From NCBI RefSeq assembly GCF_019430945.1, contig NZ_JAHYCB010000004.1:496001-560000 (forward strand): DNA of 64,000 nt, read 5' to 3'. Under the pieces are notes generated by a model that saw only the letters and a program-made list of their open reading frames with translations, was not told the DNA's origin and did no database searches. Below are positions 16,720 to 25,981 of the stretch, in pieces. The stretch comes from Neorhizobium populisoli. GTDB taxonomy: Bacteria > Pseudomonadota > Alphaproteobacteria > Rhizobiales > Rhizobiaceae. Position numbers and translations under genes: made by a program. How positions within the stretch are numbered: the stretch's first letter is position 1; each line of letters begins with the position of its first letter.

Positions 16720-18438
16720 ATGGATGCAATTTTTGGCGAGCCGATGACACTCGGCAAAGCTGCCGGGCCTGTGCTGGCCTGCGATACCGCGCTGTCCTTC
16801 TGGGGTGGGGTCGATCCCGCGACAGGCATCGTAATCGATACGCACCATCCACTTCATGGCAGTAGCCTGAAGGGCAGCGTGCTTGTCATACCGAGCAGCC
16901 GTGGTTCCTGTTCGGGCAGCGGCGTGCTTATGGAACTGATGTTGAACGGCCACGCGCCGGCAGCGCTCGTCTTTTTGGAGAATGAGGAAATCCTGACGCT
17001 GGGCGCGATTGTCGCAAAGCGGATTTTCGGTCTCTCCCTGCCGATCGTCAGGATCAACGCGGAGGACTATGGGCTCCTCGCCAAGTGCGAGTGCGCTTTT
17101 ATTGAAGACGGAACGGTCTATTTGGCGAAGCCTGAAGGCATGATGCCGAAGCGCGAAAAAGCTTGTCCGGCTGATCTTGCGCTGACGGAACTGGACGAAG
17201 CGTTTCTCGCCGGTAGACATGGAAGAGCGGCACAGGCGGCCATGGAAATCATCGTCGAGGCTGCCGGGATCTATTCAGCCGGCCGTCTGCATGATGTCGG
17301 CCGGGCACATATCGACGGCTGCATCTATACGGGCGAGGCGGGCTTGCGTTTTGCCGAGACGCTGGTGGACTGGGGTGGATTGGTGAAGATACCGACAACG
17401 CTCAATGCTATCTCGGTGGACTACGATCGATGGAAGACACAGGGCGTCGCCCCGTCGCTTGGTACAGCCGCAAGCCGGCTTGCAGATGCCTATGTGGCAA
17501 TGGGTGCGCGCCCAACCTTCACCTGCGCTCCCTATCTCCTCGACGACGCGCCCATGGAAGGCGAGCAGATCGTCTGGGCAGAATCCAATGCCGTGGTTTT
17601 CGCAAACAGCGTGTTGGGCGCCCGCACGATGAAATATCCAGATTATCTGGATATCTGTATTGCATTGACGGGTCGGGCACCCTGGGCCGGATGCCACCTC
17701 GATAAGGAGCGCGAGCCGCAGTTCGTGATCGAAGTCTCCACAGTTCCCGATGACGACGCATTTTACCCGCTTCTCGGCTACCATGCCGGTAAGCTTGCCG
17801 GAGCGCGGATACCTCTGATCGTCGGGCTCGAAAACGCGCCCATCACCCGCGATGATCTTAAAGCCTTCGGGGCGGCGTTCGCGACAACTTCCGCGGCGCC
17901 GATGTTTCACATTTCCGGCGTTACTCCGGAAGCACGCCATCCGGATAAGATAACCGCGCTCCGGCAGAAATTGCCGCAGGTGGCGATTGCCCGATCTGAT
18001 CTGGCAGAAAGCTGGCAAGAGCTGAATGGCGTGCCGGCGTCACAACAGATCGGTCTGGTCGCGCTTGGAAACCCGCATTTTTCTGCGGAGGAAATCGCGG
18101 CATTTGCAGCTCTTTGCAAAGGCAAGATTCGGCATCCCAAAACGAATGTCATGATCACTTGCGGTCGCGATGTTTATCGCCGCGCCGTCGATGAGGGGTC
18201 GGTCGGCGCGCTCGAAGCCTTCGGCGTAACCTTCGTCACCGATACCTGCTGGTGCATGATCGGCGATCCGGTCATCCCGAGAGAGGTTTCGGTCACGCTG
18301 ACCAATTCCGGCAAATACGCCCATTACGGTTCAGGCCTTTCCGGCCGGTCCATGAGATTTGGCAGCCTCGCCCAATGCGCCACGGCCTCGGAGGCGGGGG
18401 AGTATGACAGCCGTCTTCCTGAATGGCTTGCCGAATAG
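16720..18438 (+). CDS. Aconitase-X family dehydratase, fused small and large subunits
   Basis: A 572-residue fusion. Residues 1-135 form the small swivelling domain (DUF126) with the motif PSSRGSCSGS, and the remainder is the large DUF521 domain. Cysteines C269 (FTCAPY), C481 (ITCGRD) and C510/C512 (DTCWCM) are candidates for the iron-sulfur ligands of the family. Bacterial aconitase-X enzymes characterised so far dehydrate cis-3-hydroxy-L-proline; archaeal ones act in the mevalonate pathway. No hydroxyproline epimerase, deaminase or reductase lies nearby, so the substrate is inferred from family only. It stands alone and diverges from the GH25 gene. Confidence 0.85.
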   Translation: MDAIFGEPMTLGKAAGPVLACDTALSFWGGVDPATGIVIDTHHPLHGSSLKGSVLVIPSSRGSCSGSGVLMELMLNGHAPAALVFLENEEILTLGAIVAKRIFGLSLPIVRINAEDYGLLAKCECAFIEDGTVYLAKPEGMMPKREKACPADLALTELDEAFLAGRHGRAAQAAMEIIVEAAGIYSAGRLHDVGRAHIDGCIYTGEAGLRFAETLVDWGGLVKIPTTLNAISVDYDRWKTQGVAPSLGTAASRLADAYVAMGARPTFTCAPYLLDDAPMEGEQIVWAESNAVVFANSVLGARTMKYPDYLDICIALTGRAPWAGCHLDKEREPQFVIEVSTVPDDDAFYPLLGYHAGKLAGARIPLIVGLENAPITRDDLKAFGAAFATTSAAPMFHISGVTPEARHPDKITALRQKLPQVAIARSDLAESWQELNGVPASQQIGLVALGNPHFSAEEIAAFAALCKGKIRHPKTNVMITCGRDVYRRAVDEGSVGALEAFGVTFVTDTCWCMIGDPVIPREVSVTLTNSGKYAHYGSGLSGRSMRFGSLAQCATASEAGEYDSRLPEWLAE

Positions 18439-18481
18439 CCGCTGGTGCAGAGCTCAAAGAGAGCTTGATAAAGAGGTGCCT

Positions 18482-18808
18482 TCAGCGTCCTTCTATATTC
18501 AGCTCGTAGTCTGCCAATGCGTTCTGAACCGAAGCCTTCTTGGCATAACGCTTCAGGAGACGTGCCAAAGCGGCGTCGGTGCCGGTGCAAAGCCGGCGGA
18601 GCTCGCGGTCGATCTGCGCCTGACGGCCCGCATCGGGCGAGGCTTCGCCGCGGAAATGATCGCAATCGTTCCGCCGGCTTATGAAGGTTTCGACCTCTGC
18701 CGGAAGAGATGGACTCTTTGACGGGGCGCTTTCAGCCTGGGAAGAGGCCGGCAAGATTGTGAGCGCCAAGGCTGCAAACAAGCATGGCCGGAATAGTATT
18801 TGGGACAT
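18482..18808 (-). CDS. Small exported protein of unknown function
   Basis: A 108-residue protein with a signal peptide ending near ASSQAESA. The mature part has two cysteines (DCDHF and LCTGT), likely a disulfide, in a short alpha-helical domain (ISRRNDCDHFRGE, then RRLCTGTDAALARLLKRYAKK) that I have seen as an uncharacterised periplasmic domain in proteobacteria. Its ATG overlaps the stop of the upstream gene (TAATG at 18806-18810), so the two are translationally coupled and probably work together. No function can be assigned. Confidence 0.7.
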   Translation of the reverse strand: MSQILFRPCLFAALALTILPASSQAESAPSKSPSLPAEVETFISRRNDCDHFRGEASPDAGRQAQIDRELRRLCTGTDAALARLLKRYAKKASVQNALADYELNIEGR

Positions 18809-19338
18809 TACTCGATCTGCTCGTCCAGCTGCTTCGCTACGCCTTCATAAAGACGAGCTGAAGCCTGATTGCCCTGTTTGGCATATCGGGAGCTGACTTC
18901 TCGTGCCGCTTTGACCGCAGCCTCGAAGGCATCCATCCTGACTTGGAATTCAAGCTCGGCGTCGCCGATGTCGCCATTTTTGAAATGGCCGACGCGGTAA
19001 CCCTCGTTGTCGATGACCCCGATCGTCGGAATGCCGGCGCGCATCTCGCCATAGAAAGCGGGGCCTGCCTGGTTGCCGTCGCGACGCCGGAGCATGCCGA
19101 AACCGGTTGCCTTATTGGCCGGGCATTCACCCACCCAATAGGTCGGACCGGCGGTCAGCGATACCGGCGAAACGAATTCGCACTGGGAGGTCGGGTCCTT
19201 CGACCACTTTTGGCCGCCCGCCTGAGCCTGGGTCTGGCCCTGTGCCTGAAATGCCATGAAGGATGCGATGGCCGCCAGCAAAGCAGGGCGCCCCATCATT
19301 CGCGCTCCAGATTCCAGAAACGAAAGTCGTTTTTGCAA
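18808..19338 (-). CDS. Exported protein with MORN-like segment, unknown function
   Basis: The frame starts with a TTG at 19338 preceded by GGGAGG at ideal spacing; an ATG pair near 19300 with its own GGAG is an alternative start. A signal peptide (LLAAIASFMAFQAQG) precedes a domain with TYWVGECPANKATGFGMLRRRDG and YGEMRAGIPTIGVIDNEGY, which resembles MORN-type repeats, and a helical tail with QGNQASARLYEGVAKQLDEQ. It is coupled by a one-base stop/start overlap to the next small exported protein. An envelope role is likely; nothing more specific can be said. Confidence 0.65.
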   Translation of the reverse strand: MQKRLSFLESGARMMGRPALLAAIASFMAFQAQGQTQAQAGGQKWSKDPTSQCEFVSPVSLTAGPTYWVGECPANKATGFGMLRRRDGNQAGPAFYGEMRAGIPTIGVIDNEGYRVGHFKNGDIGDAELEFQVRMDAFEAAVKAAREVSSRYAKQGNQASARLYEGVAKQLDEQIE

Positions 19339-19422
19339 TTCTCAACCTCCCGTCGATCAGGCGCCGCGATGGGTGCCGCCAGCTTGCGCTCATTACGTTT
19401 AGCAGCGGCATGTAACAGACCG

Positions 19423-19869
19423 CTATCGATCCAGATCGCTGTCAGCTAGTTTGTAGTGCGCGCCTCGTCTTTTGCAATCGGTGAGGCGTGCTGCAACCCA
19501 TTTCCGGGTGACGAGGTATGTACTGCTGCCCACCTCATTCCGGCTTCGAACGACGTCCGTCTTCAGATCGAGTTTGCGGGGGGCAAAAACCAGCGTGTCG
19601 TCCGGCGACGTATCAGGCACCGTGCCACCCCAGAAAATCAGCTTATTTGCCTCGCGCCAGTGGACCCAGGCATATCCGCCACTCGCCCGGTATGTGACGA
19701 CGCAGAAGTGCTGCATGCCTTTTGGTCTGGGTTCGGTGGAGGCAATCAGGCGCTTCAGCGCGGGGATAGGGCTTCCAAATCGAGCATCGGATGCGGCCGA
19801 TGCCGGAGCGTGAAAAGCAAGCGTCATCACCATCAGCAATGTCGGGAATGAAGTTCTGCCCCAGCTCAT
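19423..19869 (-). CDS. Small exported protein of unknown function
   Basis: A 148-residue protein with a signal peptide (residues 1-25, ending ASAAS). The mature domain has CVVTYRASGGYAWVHWREANKLIFWGG and a conserved-looking VTRKWVAARLTDC, with a cysteine at each end that could pair. It precedes the two coupled exported genes in the same direction with an 84-base gap and may share their transcript. I do not recognise the family. The composition is ordinary for the region. Confidence 0.65.
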   Translation of the reverse strand: MSWGRTSFPTLLMVMTLAFHAPASAASDARFGSPIPALKRLIASTEPRPKGMQHFCVVTYRASGGYAWVHWREANKLIFWGGTVPDTSPDDTLVFAPRKLDLKTDVVRSRNEVGSSTYLVTRKWVAARLTDCKRRGAHYKLADSDLDR

Positions 19870-20099
19870 GTGTTCGGCGTCCGCCTTTTGCTACCCCTGA
19901 TTATGGGCGATCACTCCCAGCAAATGCGGCGGGATCATGGCCATGACAGATAAGAGATTCGGAGGACGAGAATCGGTGCGGCTCTCCGGTATCAGGTGAG
20001 CGAAGAATACCTGTCCGCCTCTCGGCACATCTTGACCGGCGCTCATACGCGTGATGCAACCACAGGATAATCACGCAATTTGTATTGGGAGTTGGTTGT

Positions 20100-22343
20100 T
20101 TGATTAAGGGCGGATACGACGTCGCGGCAGACGGAAATGAATATCAACCGAGCCATACACGCCGTTTGACAGGCGAAGATAACAAATCGACCGGAGGGCT
20201 GGCGGATGCCGTCAGATCACGGATCGGCGTGATCGCCTGGGTCATCCTCATCCCAATCCTTCTTGCCGCACTGGGAGCATGGCAGTTCCAGCGAGCGACT
20301 GAAACTCTGAAAAGCACTTACCAATCCCGCAGTGAACTCGAGGCGATGCGGGCCGAGGTGCAAAAGATCATGGTCGAGAATCCGCAGGCACTGCTGACAC
20401 TCGGGCGGGAGGACGGGACGACGGAAAGCGTTTCCGCACTTGTTGCGACCTCCCGGGTCGAAAAAGCTCTGTCGCAGGTCTCCGAAGAGATCGAGATATC
20501 GCAGATTCGCTACCCCTTGAGTTTTGGAACGATCGGTGGAGCAGCGCTTGCCTTTGTCAGCGGTGCCGGCGGCCTTCTGCTGTCATCCGTTGCCGCAAGG
20601 CGTGCCAGAAAATCGCAGCGGCAGCTGATCACGAGCTTTCGACGCCAACGGTTGGCGTTGCCGTTTGTGATCGCGGCGGTCGTCGTCGGGTTCGGCATTG
20701 CCAGCATGTCGGCGCTTCTGTTCGAAGCGGCCAGCATGTGGTTCTGGGCCGACTTCACCGCCGGAAGCGCAAAACTTTTCGGTCTTGCAATCGTTCTCGC
20801 AGCCTTCGCGGCCTATGGCGTATTCCTGGCTCTCCGCGGGCTGAAGGATGTCTTCGCGCTCTATACGCCGGATGTAATCGAAGTGTTCGGGCGGGTGGTC
20901 GATGAGGCCGCGGCTCCAGGCCTTTGGCGCCTGGTCCGGCTGATTGCGGAAAAGCAGCAATCGCTTCTGCCTGACACGATCATCATCGGCCTTACCCAGG
21001 GTTTCTTCGTCACCGAAAGCCAGGTCAGGCTGTCGCCGGGAGACGTGTTGCTGAAAGGACGGTCGCTATATCTGCCGGCGCCCTATCTGGACCTGCTCGA
21101 TGCCCCGGAAATCGCGACGATCATCGGCCACGAACTGGCGCATTTTTCTGGAGAAGACACCCGATACAGCCAGGAATTCGCGCCGATCTATGCTGCTTTC
21201 GTCCGAGCTCTGGGCGCATTGGAGATCGGCGACCGACGTCACTTCGTCCTGTATCCGGCTATCCGGCTCGGTCTGCACATGATGCGCCACTTTGACGAGG
21301 CAGTGGCGCATTGGAGCCGGCTCAGGGAACTGGATGCGGACCGGCTCGGCAGCGCGGTTTCGACACGCAAGGCTGCCGCCTCGGCGCTCATTCGCGTCGG
21401 GATTATCGAGCCGGCGACGAGCCATGTTCTCGAGCACGCCTTCCTTGCCGCCCATGAACGAGAGCCCGGTGCTCGTACCGACCTTGTGGCCCAGGTTGTC
21501 AAGAGCGGCCGCGTCGAGGGGTGGACCGACCCGCTGCCGCAGCTGGAAGACCGGCAGTCGCACCCAACGGACAGCCATCCGCCGACATTCCAGCGCATTG
21601 CAGCGCTCGGTATCCCGATCGACGATGAATTGCTGCAGAGAGCGACCCGGCAACCAGAGCCGGATGCTGCCTCGCTGGCCGCCAGGTTGTTTTCGGATTG
21701 GGCCGGCCTTTGCGCGAGCCTTAGCGAGGACTTTCTCGAAAACGCGGGGGAGGCGCGTGCCCGTTACCGCCAGGATCTGGAGCATGCCGCGGCCGGCGCC
21801 ACCGGCGAAATCGTCATCTACGATAATGTCGGCCCGATGATCTGGACGATGGGGATCGTCGCGGTCATCCTGGGAGGGTTCGGCATATTGATCTTTTTCT
21901 TCTCGGAACGTTTCGGCTTCACGTTCGATGAGACCGCGCGGCAGGTGGTCGGGGCGGTGGCGGCGGTCGCGGTCTTTGCCTGCGCCGCTTATTCCGTCTT
22001 CCTTTACCGGTCGGCTCGACGGCCCCTGATGGTGCTGACACCGGACGGCCTGGTGTCGTCGGTTCTGGACAAGCCCATCGCCTGGATCGAGGTCTCGGGT
22101 TACATGGTCTATGCGTCCAGCCGTTTTGCCCTGCGCCTCTGGCTCCATGAAGGCTCGGCGCTGCCGGGCAAGAGCTGGCAGGCCCTCTACACCCAGGTCG
22201 ATCGCAAGAAACGGATCGTCACTCTCGGTGCGATGGGAATCCGTGGCATGAAGGCTGTAGAGTTCAGCGAACTGGTCGGCCGCTATCAGGAGGCGGCCTA
22301 TGCTCGGCAGGAGCTAAAGTCCCAAGGTTTTGAAAAGGCCTAA
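20100..22343 (+). CDS. Membrane-anchored M48-family metalloprotease
   Basis: A protein of about 747 residues without a good ATG start. TTG at 20100 has GGGAG eight bases upstream and is preferred over TTG at 20085. Zinc motif HELAH lies at residues 344-348, with the third ligand probably E410 in RLRELDADRL, as in M48/HtpX peptidases. There are membrane segments near residues 45-65, two or three between 130 and 250 (LSFGTIGGAALAFVSGAGGLLLSS, LPFVIAAVVVGFGIASMSALLF), and a further pair around 580-640 (TMGIVAVILGGFGILIFFF). The catalytic domain probably faces the cytoplasm, as in HtpX. A role in membrane or exported-protein quality control is plausible. Confidence 0.8.
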   Translation: MIKGGYDVAADGNEYQPSHTRRLTGEDNKSTGGLADAVRSRIGVIAWVILIPILLAALGAWQFQRATETLKSTYQSRSELEAMRAEVQKIMVENPQALLTLGREDGTTESVSALVATSRVEKALSQVSEEIEISQIRYPLSFGTIGGAALAFVSGAGGLLLSSVAARRARKSQRQLITSFRRQRLALPFVIAAVVVGFGIASMSALLFEAASMWFWADFTAGSAKLFGLAIVLAAFAAYGVFLALRGLKDVFALYTPDVIEVFGRVVDEAAAPGLWRLVRLIAEKQQSLLPDTIIIGLTQGFFVTESQVRLSPGDVLLKGRSLYLPAPYLDLLDAPEIATIIGHELAHFSGEDTRYSQEFAPIYAAFVRALGALEIGDRRHFVLYPAIRLGLHMMRHFDEAVAHWSRLRELDADRLGSAVSTRKAAASALIRVGIIEPATSHVLEHAFLAAHEREPGARTDLVAQVVKSGRVEGWTDPLPQLEDRQSHPTDSHPPTFQRIAALGIPIDDELLQRATRQPEPDAASLAARLFSDWAGLCASLSEDFLENAGEARARYRQDLEHAAAGATGEIVIYDNVGPMIWTMGIVAVILGGFGILIFFFSERFGFTFDETARQVVGAVAAVAVFACAAYSVFLYRSARRPLMVLTPDGLVSSVLDKPIAWIEVSGYMVYASSRFALRLWLHEGSALPGKSWQALYTQVDRKKRIVTLGAMGIRGMKAVEFSELVGRYQEAAYARQELKSQGFEKA

Positions 22344-22357
22344 ACCTCGGCCGGAGC

Positions 22358-23257
22358 TTAAAGGCTGCGCGCAAAATGTCCGGGTAATGCCTCGACGACC
22401 TTTTCCTGCGGTGCGGCGGCGGCCTTGCGGATATCGTCGACATCTTCCGGTCTCAGACGCGTTCTCGGATCGTCGAAACGCACGTCGGGATCGGGCACGG
22501 CCGAAAGCAGCAGCCGGGTATAGGGATGGATCGGATTGTCGATCACCTCGCCGGTCGGTCCCCATTCGACGATCTGGCCGGAATACATGACCGCGATATC
22601 CTCCGCCACATAACGGGCGGTTGCGATATCGTGGGTGATGTAGAGGAGGCCGAGGTTCATCTCCTTCTTCATGTCGTTCAGGAGATTGAGAACGCCGAGG
22701 CGAACCGAGACATCGAGCATTGAGGTCGGCTCGTCGGCGACGATCACTTCCGGCTGCGCCGCCAGCGCCCGGGCGATGTTGACGCGCTGCCGCTGTCCGC
22801 CCGAAAGCTCATGCGGGTATTTCGGCGCAACGAGATCCGGGTCGAGTTTCACGCGCTCAAGGAGCTCGCGCACCGTCGCATCGATCTGGCTCCCGCGAAT
22901 GTCGGGGCGGTGCAGTTTCAGCGGCCGCCGGAGATGGTGGGCGATCGTATGCGCCGGGTTCAGCGATGCGAACGGGTCCTGAAAGATCATCTGGACGGAA
23001 CGGCGGTAACGGGCAATCTCATCCGCTTTTGCGCCTTCGACCGGGCGGCCCTTGTAGAGGATTTGGCCGGTGGTCGGCTGGTATTCGCGCATTGCCATGC
23101 GGGCACAGGTTGTTTTGCCGCTACCGGATTCACCGACCAGCGCCAGCGCACGGCCGGCATGCAGCGAAAAGGAGATGGCGCGGGCGGCATGAACGGTGGA
23201 TGCGCCGTGACCGAAAGTCTTGGTGACGGCGTCGAGGGTGAGAATGGCATCGCTCAT
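22358..23257 (-). CDS. Oligosaccharide/peptide ABC transporter ATPase (OppF type)
   Basis: A 299-residue ATPase with Walker A GESGSGKTT, signature LSGGQRQRVNIARAL, Walker B VIVADEPTSMLD and the C-terminal HPYTRLLLSAVPDPD extension of OppD/OppF proteins. It overlaps the preceding ATPase gene by four bases and is the last gene of the seven-gene minus-strand run 22358-29197. It forms a heterodimeric motor with the OppD-like protein. Confidence 0.9.
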   Translation of the reverse strand: MSDAILTLDAVTKTFGHGASTVHAARAISFSLHAGRALALVGESGSGKTTCARMAMREYQPTTGQILYKGRPVEGAKADEIARYRRSVQMIFQDPFASLNPAHTIAHHLRRPLKLHRPDIRGSQIDATVRELLERVKLDPDLVAPKYPHELSGGQRQRVNIARALAAQPEVIVADEPTSMLDVSVRLGVLNLLNDMKKEMNLGLLYITHDIATARYVAEDIAVMYSGQIVEWGPTGEVIDNPIHPYTRLLLSAVPDPDVRFDDPRTRLRPEDVDDIRKAAAAPQEKVVEALPGHFARSL

Positions 23258-24057
23258 GACAGCACGCCTCCATGCAGCGAGGGGAAGGAGGCCCAGAGTT
23301 TCTTGGTATAGTCGTGCTGTGGCGCCTTGTAGATCGCTGCCGCCTCATTCTGCTCGACGAGCTTGCCGGCGAGCATGATGCCGATGCGGTCGCAAAACTG
23401 CACCATCAGCCCCAGATCATGGGTGATGAACAGCACCGAGAAGCCGAATTCCTTCCGCAGCTCGTTGATGCGCTGCAGGATTTCCCGCTGTACCACCACA
23501 TCGAGCGCCGTCGTCGGTTCGTCCATGACCACAAGCTTGGGATTAAGCGCCATGCAGATGGCGATGACGATGCGCTGGCGCATGCCGCCGGAAAACTGGT
23601 GCGGATAGTTGCTCATTCGATCCGGCGGAATATCGACAAGCCGCAGCATCTCGGCGGCCCGCTCGCGCGCCTGTGCCCTGGTCATACCCTTGTGGGTGCG
23701 AAGGACGTCGTAGAACTGATCCTCGATACGCAGCACCGGGTTCAGCGAATTCATGGCGCTCTGGAAAACCATGGCGACTTCGCGCCAGCGGAAGTCGGCC
23801 AGCGCCTTCGGATCGAGATCCAGCACATCGCGGCCGGCCAGCAGGATCCGACTTCCCTTGCGGATCAGCGCCGGCGGTTTGTGAAGCCGGCTGATGGCGA
23901 AGGCGATGGTGCTCTTGCCGCAGCCGGATTCCCCGGCCAGGCCGAAGACCTCGCCAGGCGCGATATCGAAGGACACATCATCGACGGCGCGGAAATCCTT
24001 CTCCTCGCCGATATAGTCGATCGTGAGGTTTTTGACGGAGAGCAGTGGCTCACTCAC
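23254..24057 (-). CDS. Oligosaccharide/peptide ABC transporter ATPase (OppD type)
   Basis: A 267-residue ATPase: Walker A GESGCGKST, signature FSGGMRQRIVIAICM, Walker B LVVMDEPTTALD. The start is a GTG at 24057 (MSEPLLSVKNL) that overlaps the permease stop as GTGA. The long open frame extending to 24501 is the permease gene read in another frame. It lacks most of the C-terminal OppD tail, as in shorter members that handle oligosaccharides. It pairs with the OppF-like ATPase. Confidence 0.88.
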   Translation of the reverse strand: MSEPLLSVKNLTIDYIGEEKDFRAVDDVSFDIAPGEVFGLAGESGCGKSTIAFAISRLHKPPALIRKGSRILLAGRDVLDLDPKALADFRWREVAMVFQSAMNSLNPVLRIEDQFYDVLRTHKGMTRAQARERAAEMLRLVDIPPDRMSNYPHQFSGGMRQRIVIAICMALNPKLVVMDEPTTALDVVVQREILQRINELRKEFGFSVLFITHDLGLMVQFCDRIGIMLAGKLVEQNEAAAIYKAPQHDYTKKLWASFPSLHGGVLS

Positions 24058-24932
24058 AGGCGGCCCTCCCCGGAACGAACGAGAAGCGACCAGCGCTTCA
24101 GGTGATTGCCGGTGCGCAGGCGCGGATTGGCGATCTCGTCGACCGCAAAATTCAGGAGCGACATACCGATACCGAGGAAGGCGAGCGCAAAACAGGGTGT
24201 CAGGATATCCCACCAGGCACCGACCGAAAGGGCGGAGGCCTTCTGCGCATTGTAGAGCATGGTGCCCCAGGATACAGCGCGGGGATCGCCCAGGCCCAGG
24301 AATTCCAGTGTCGCTTCGGTGATGATGGCGAAGATGACGCTGCCGATGAAGTTGATGCCGACGATGGAAATCACGTTGGGGAAAATCTCGAACGTCATGA
24401 TGCGCCATTGCGGTTCGCCCATCATCTCCGCCGATTTGACGAAATCCTTCTGCTTGACCGAGAGGGTTTCGGCGCGCGTCACGCGCGCACCCCAGGCCCA
24501 TGAGGTAGCGCCGAGGATAAGGGCGATGACCAGCGGACTTGCCTGGCCGATGAAGGCTGCCAGAACCAGAAGCAGCGGCAGGTTCGGCACGACCAGCACC
24601 ATATTGGTGAAGAAGCTGATGACTTCGTCCGTTTTGCCGCCGCGATAACCGGAGATGATGCCGAGCGCGGTGCCTACGGCGGTGATCAGCAGGCCGGCGC
24701 CGAAGCCGACGGCAAGCGACGTGCGAGCACCATAGATCAGCCGGGCAAAGACATCCTGGCCGATGCGCGTTGTGCCAAGAATATGGTCCATCGATGGTGG
24801 CTGGTGTGGCCGGCCGGTGCGGGCATTGGGATCGTATTGCGTCAGCAGAGGTGCTGCGATCGCCATGAGGATGATCAGTAAGATAATGACGAGGCCGATC
24901 AGCGCCTTGCGATTGCGGAGCAGGCTTTTCAT
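24054..24932 (-). CDS. ABC transporter permease (DppC/OppC type)
   Basis: A 292-residue permease with an N-terminal helix (ALIGLVIILLIILMAIAAPLL), the DppC segment DHILGTTRIGQDVFARLIYGARTSLAVG and about five further helices. It begins one base after the end of the DppB-like gene and overlaps the ATPase gene by four bases. It forms half of the import channel for the substrate bound by the protein at 25982-27631. Confidence 0.9.
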   Translation of the reverse strand: MKSLLRNRKALIGLVIILLIILMAIAAPLLTQYDPNARTGRPHQPPSMDHILGTTRIGQDVFARLIYGARTSLAVGFGAGLLITAVGTALGIISGYRGGKTDEVISFFTNMVLVVPNLPLLLVLAAFIGQASPLVIALILGATSWAWGARVTRAETLSVKQKDFVKSAEMMGEPQWRIMTFEIFPNVISIVGINFIGSVIFAIITEATLEFLGLGDPRAVSWGTMLYNAQKASALSVGAWWDILTPCFALAFLGIGMSLLNFAVDEIANPRLRTGNHLKRWSLLVRSGEGRL

Positions 24933-24933
24933 C

Positions 24934-25911
24934 TCACGCTCCCTTCAATCGCGGATCGAGCAACACGTAACTGACGTCGACGATGAAATTGGCGACCAGC
25001 ATTGTGGCGGTCATGATCAGAAGCTGTCCCTGGATGACGGGATAATCGCGGGCGAGGATCGCCTGATAGAGAATGTTGCCGAGGCCGGGGTAGTTATAAA
25101 CGACCTCTGTCACCAGCGAGCCGCCGAGAATGGTGCCGATGGCGATGGCGAGGCTGGAAACGGTTGGCAGCAGTGCATTGCGGGCCGCATACCACAACAT
25201 TACATGCCGGTCGGAAAGGCCTTTTGCCCGGGCCATGACGATATAGTCCTCGCCGAGCAGGTTGATCATGTTGTTGCGCATGGTCACCGTGAAGCCGCCG
25301 ATCAGCACGGTGCAGAGCGTGATCATCGGCAGGATGCCGTGATAGATGATGCTGCCGATATATTGGAAGCTGAAAGCCGGATCGAGCGAGGGATCGGCGG
25401 CATAGCCGTTCGGGAACCAGCCCAGCGTGAAGCCGAAGATGAAAAGTACGATCAGCGAGGTGACGACGGCCGGTACCGATGTCGCGAAGATCGCGCCGAC
25501 CGAAACGATGACGTCGAACCGGCTGCCGCGCCGCCAGGCTGCTACGATGCCGAGGAAAGTGCCGAGCGCGAAGCTGATGATCGTTGCGGTCCCCATCAGG
25601 CCGACGGTCCAGACGAGCGCATGGCCGAGAACCGAGGTGACCGGCAGCGGGAAATATTTGATCGAACGGCCGAGATCGCCGGTGAAGATGCTGCCGAGAT
25701 AGGTGAGGTATTGCTGCCAGAGCGGCCCGTCGACAAAGCCGAAGGTGAGCTTCAGCGCAGCCAGGCTTTCCGGCGGCAGTTCGGCACCTGCGCTTGAAAA
25801 CATCAGGCGCACGGGATCGCCCGGCATTAGCCGGGGCAGGAAGAAGTTGATCGTCGCTGCCGCGATGAAGGCTGCCATGTAGAAGACGAGGCGGCGAAGC
25901 AGAAAGGCCAT
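24934..25911 (-). CDS. ABC transporter permease (DppB/OppB type)
   Basis: A 325-residue permease with six predicted helices and DppB-family motifs: N-terminal FLLRRLVFYMAAFIAAATINFFLPRLMPGDPV and the loop EDYIVMARAKGLSDRHVMLWYAARNALLP. It follows the binding-protein gene after 70 bases that contain a stable stem-loop. It forms the channel with the DppC-like subunit. Confidence 0.9.
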   Translation of the reverse strand: MAFLLRRLVFYMAAFIAAATINFFLPRLMPGDPVRLMFSSAGAELPPESLAALKLTFGFVDGPLWQQYLTYLGSIFTGDLGRSIKYFPLPVTSVLGHALVWTVGLMGTATIISFALGTFLGIVAAWRRGSRFDVIVSVGAIFATSVPAVVTSLIVLFIFGFTLGWFPNGYAADPSLDPAFSFQYIGSIIYHGILPMITLCTVLIGGFTVTMRNNMINLLGEDYIVMARAKGLSDRHVMLWYAARNALLPTVSSLAIAIGTILGGSLVTEVVYNYPGLGNILYQAILARDYPVIQGQLLIMTATMLVANFIVDVSYVLLDPRLKGA

Positions 25912-25940
25912 GAGGGGCTCCGTGGGGCTCCGTCAGAACG

Positions 25941-25965
25941 GGAGCGGCGCTTGTCGCACCGCTCC
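25941..25965 (-). other. Intercistronic stem-loop after the binding-protein gene
   Basis: GGAGCGG and CCGCTCC form a seven-pair stem around an 11-base loop, between the binding-protein stop (25982) and the permease start (25911). Hairpins here commonly protect the upstream mRNA or partly terminate transcription, giving an excess of binding protein over permease. Confidence 0.45.
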
Positions 25966-25981
25966 TGCGGATTTCGATCGC

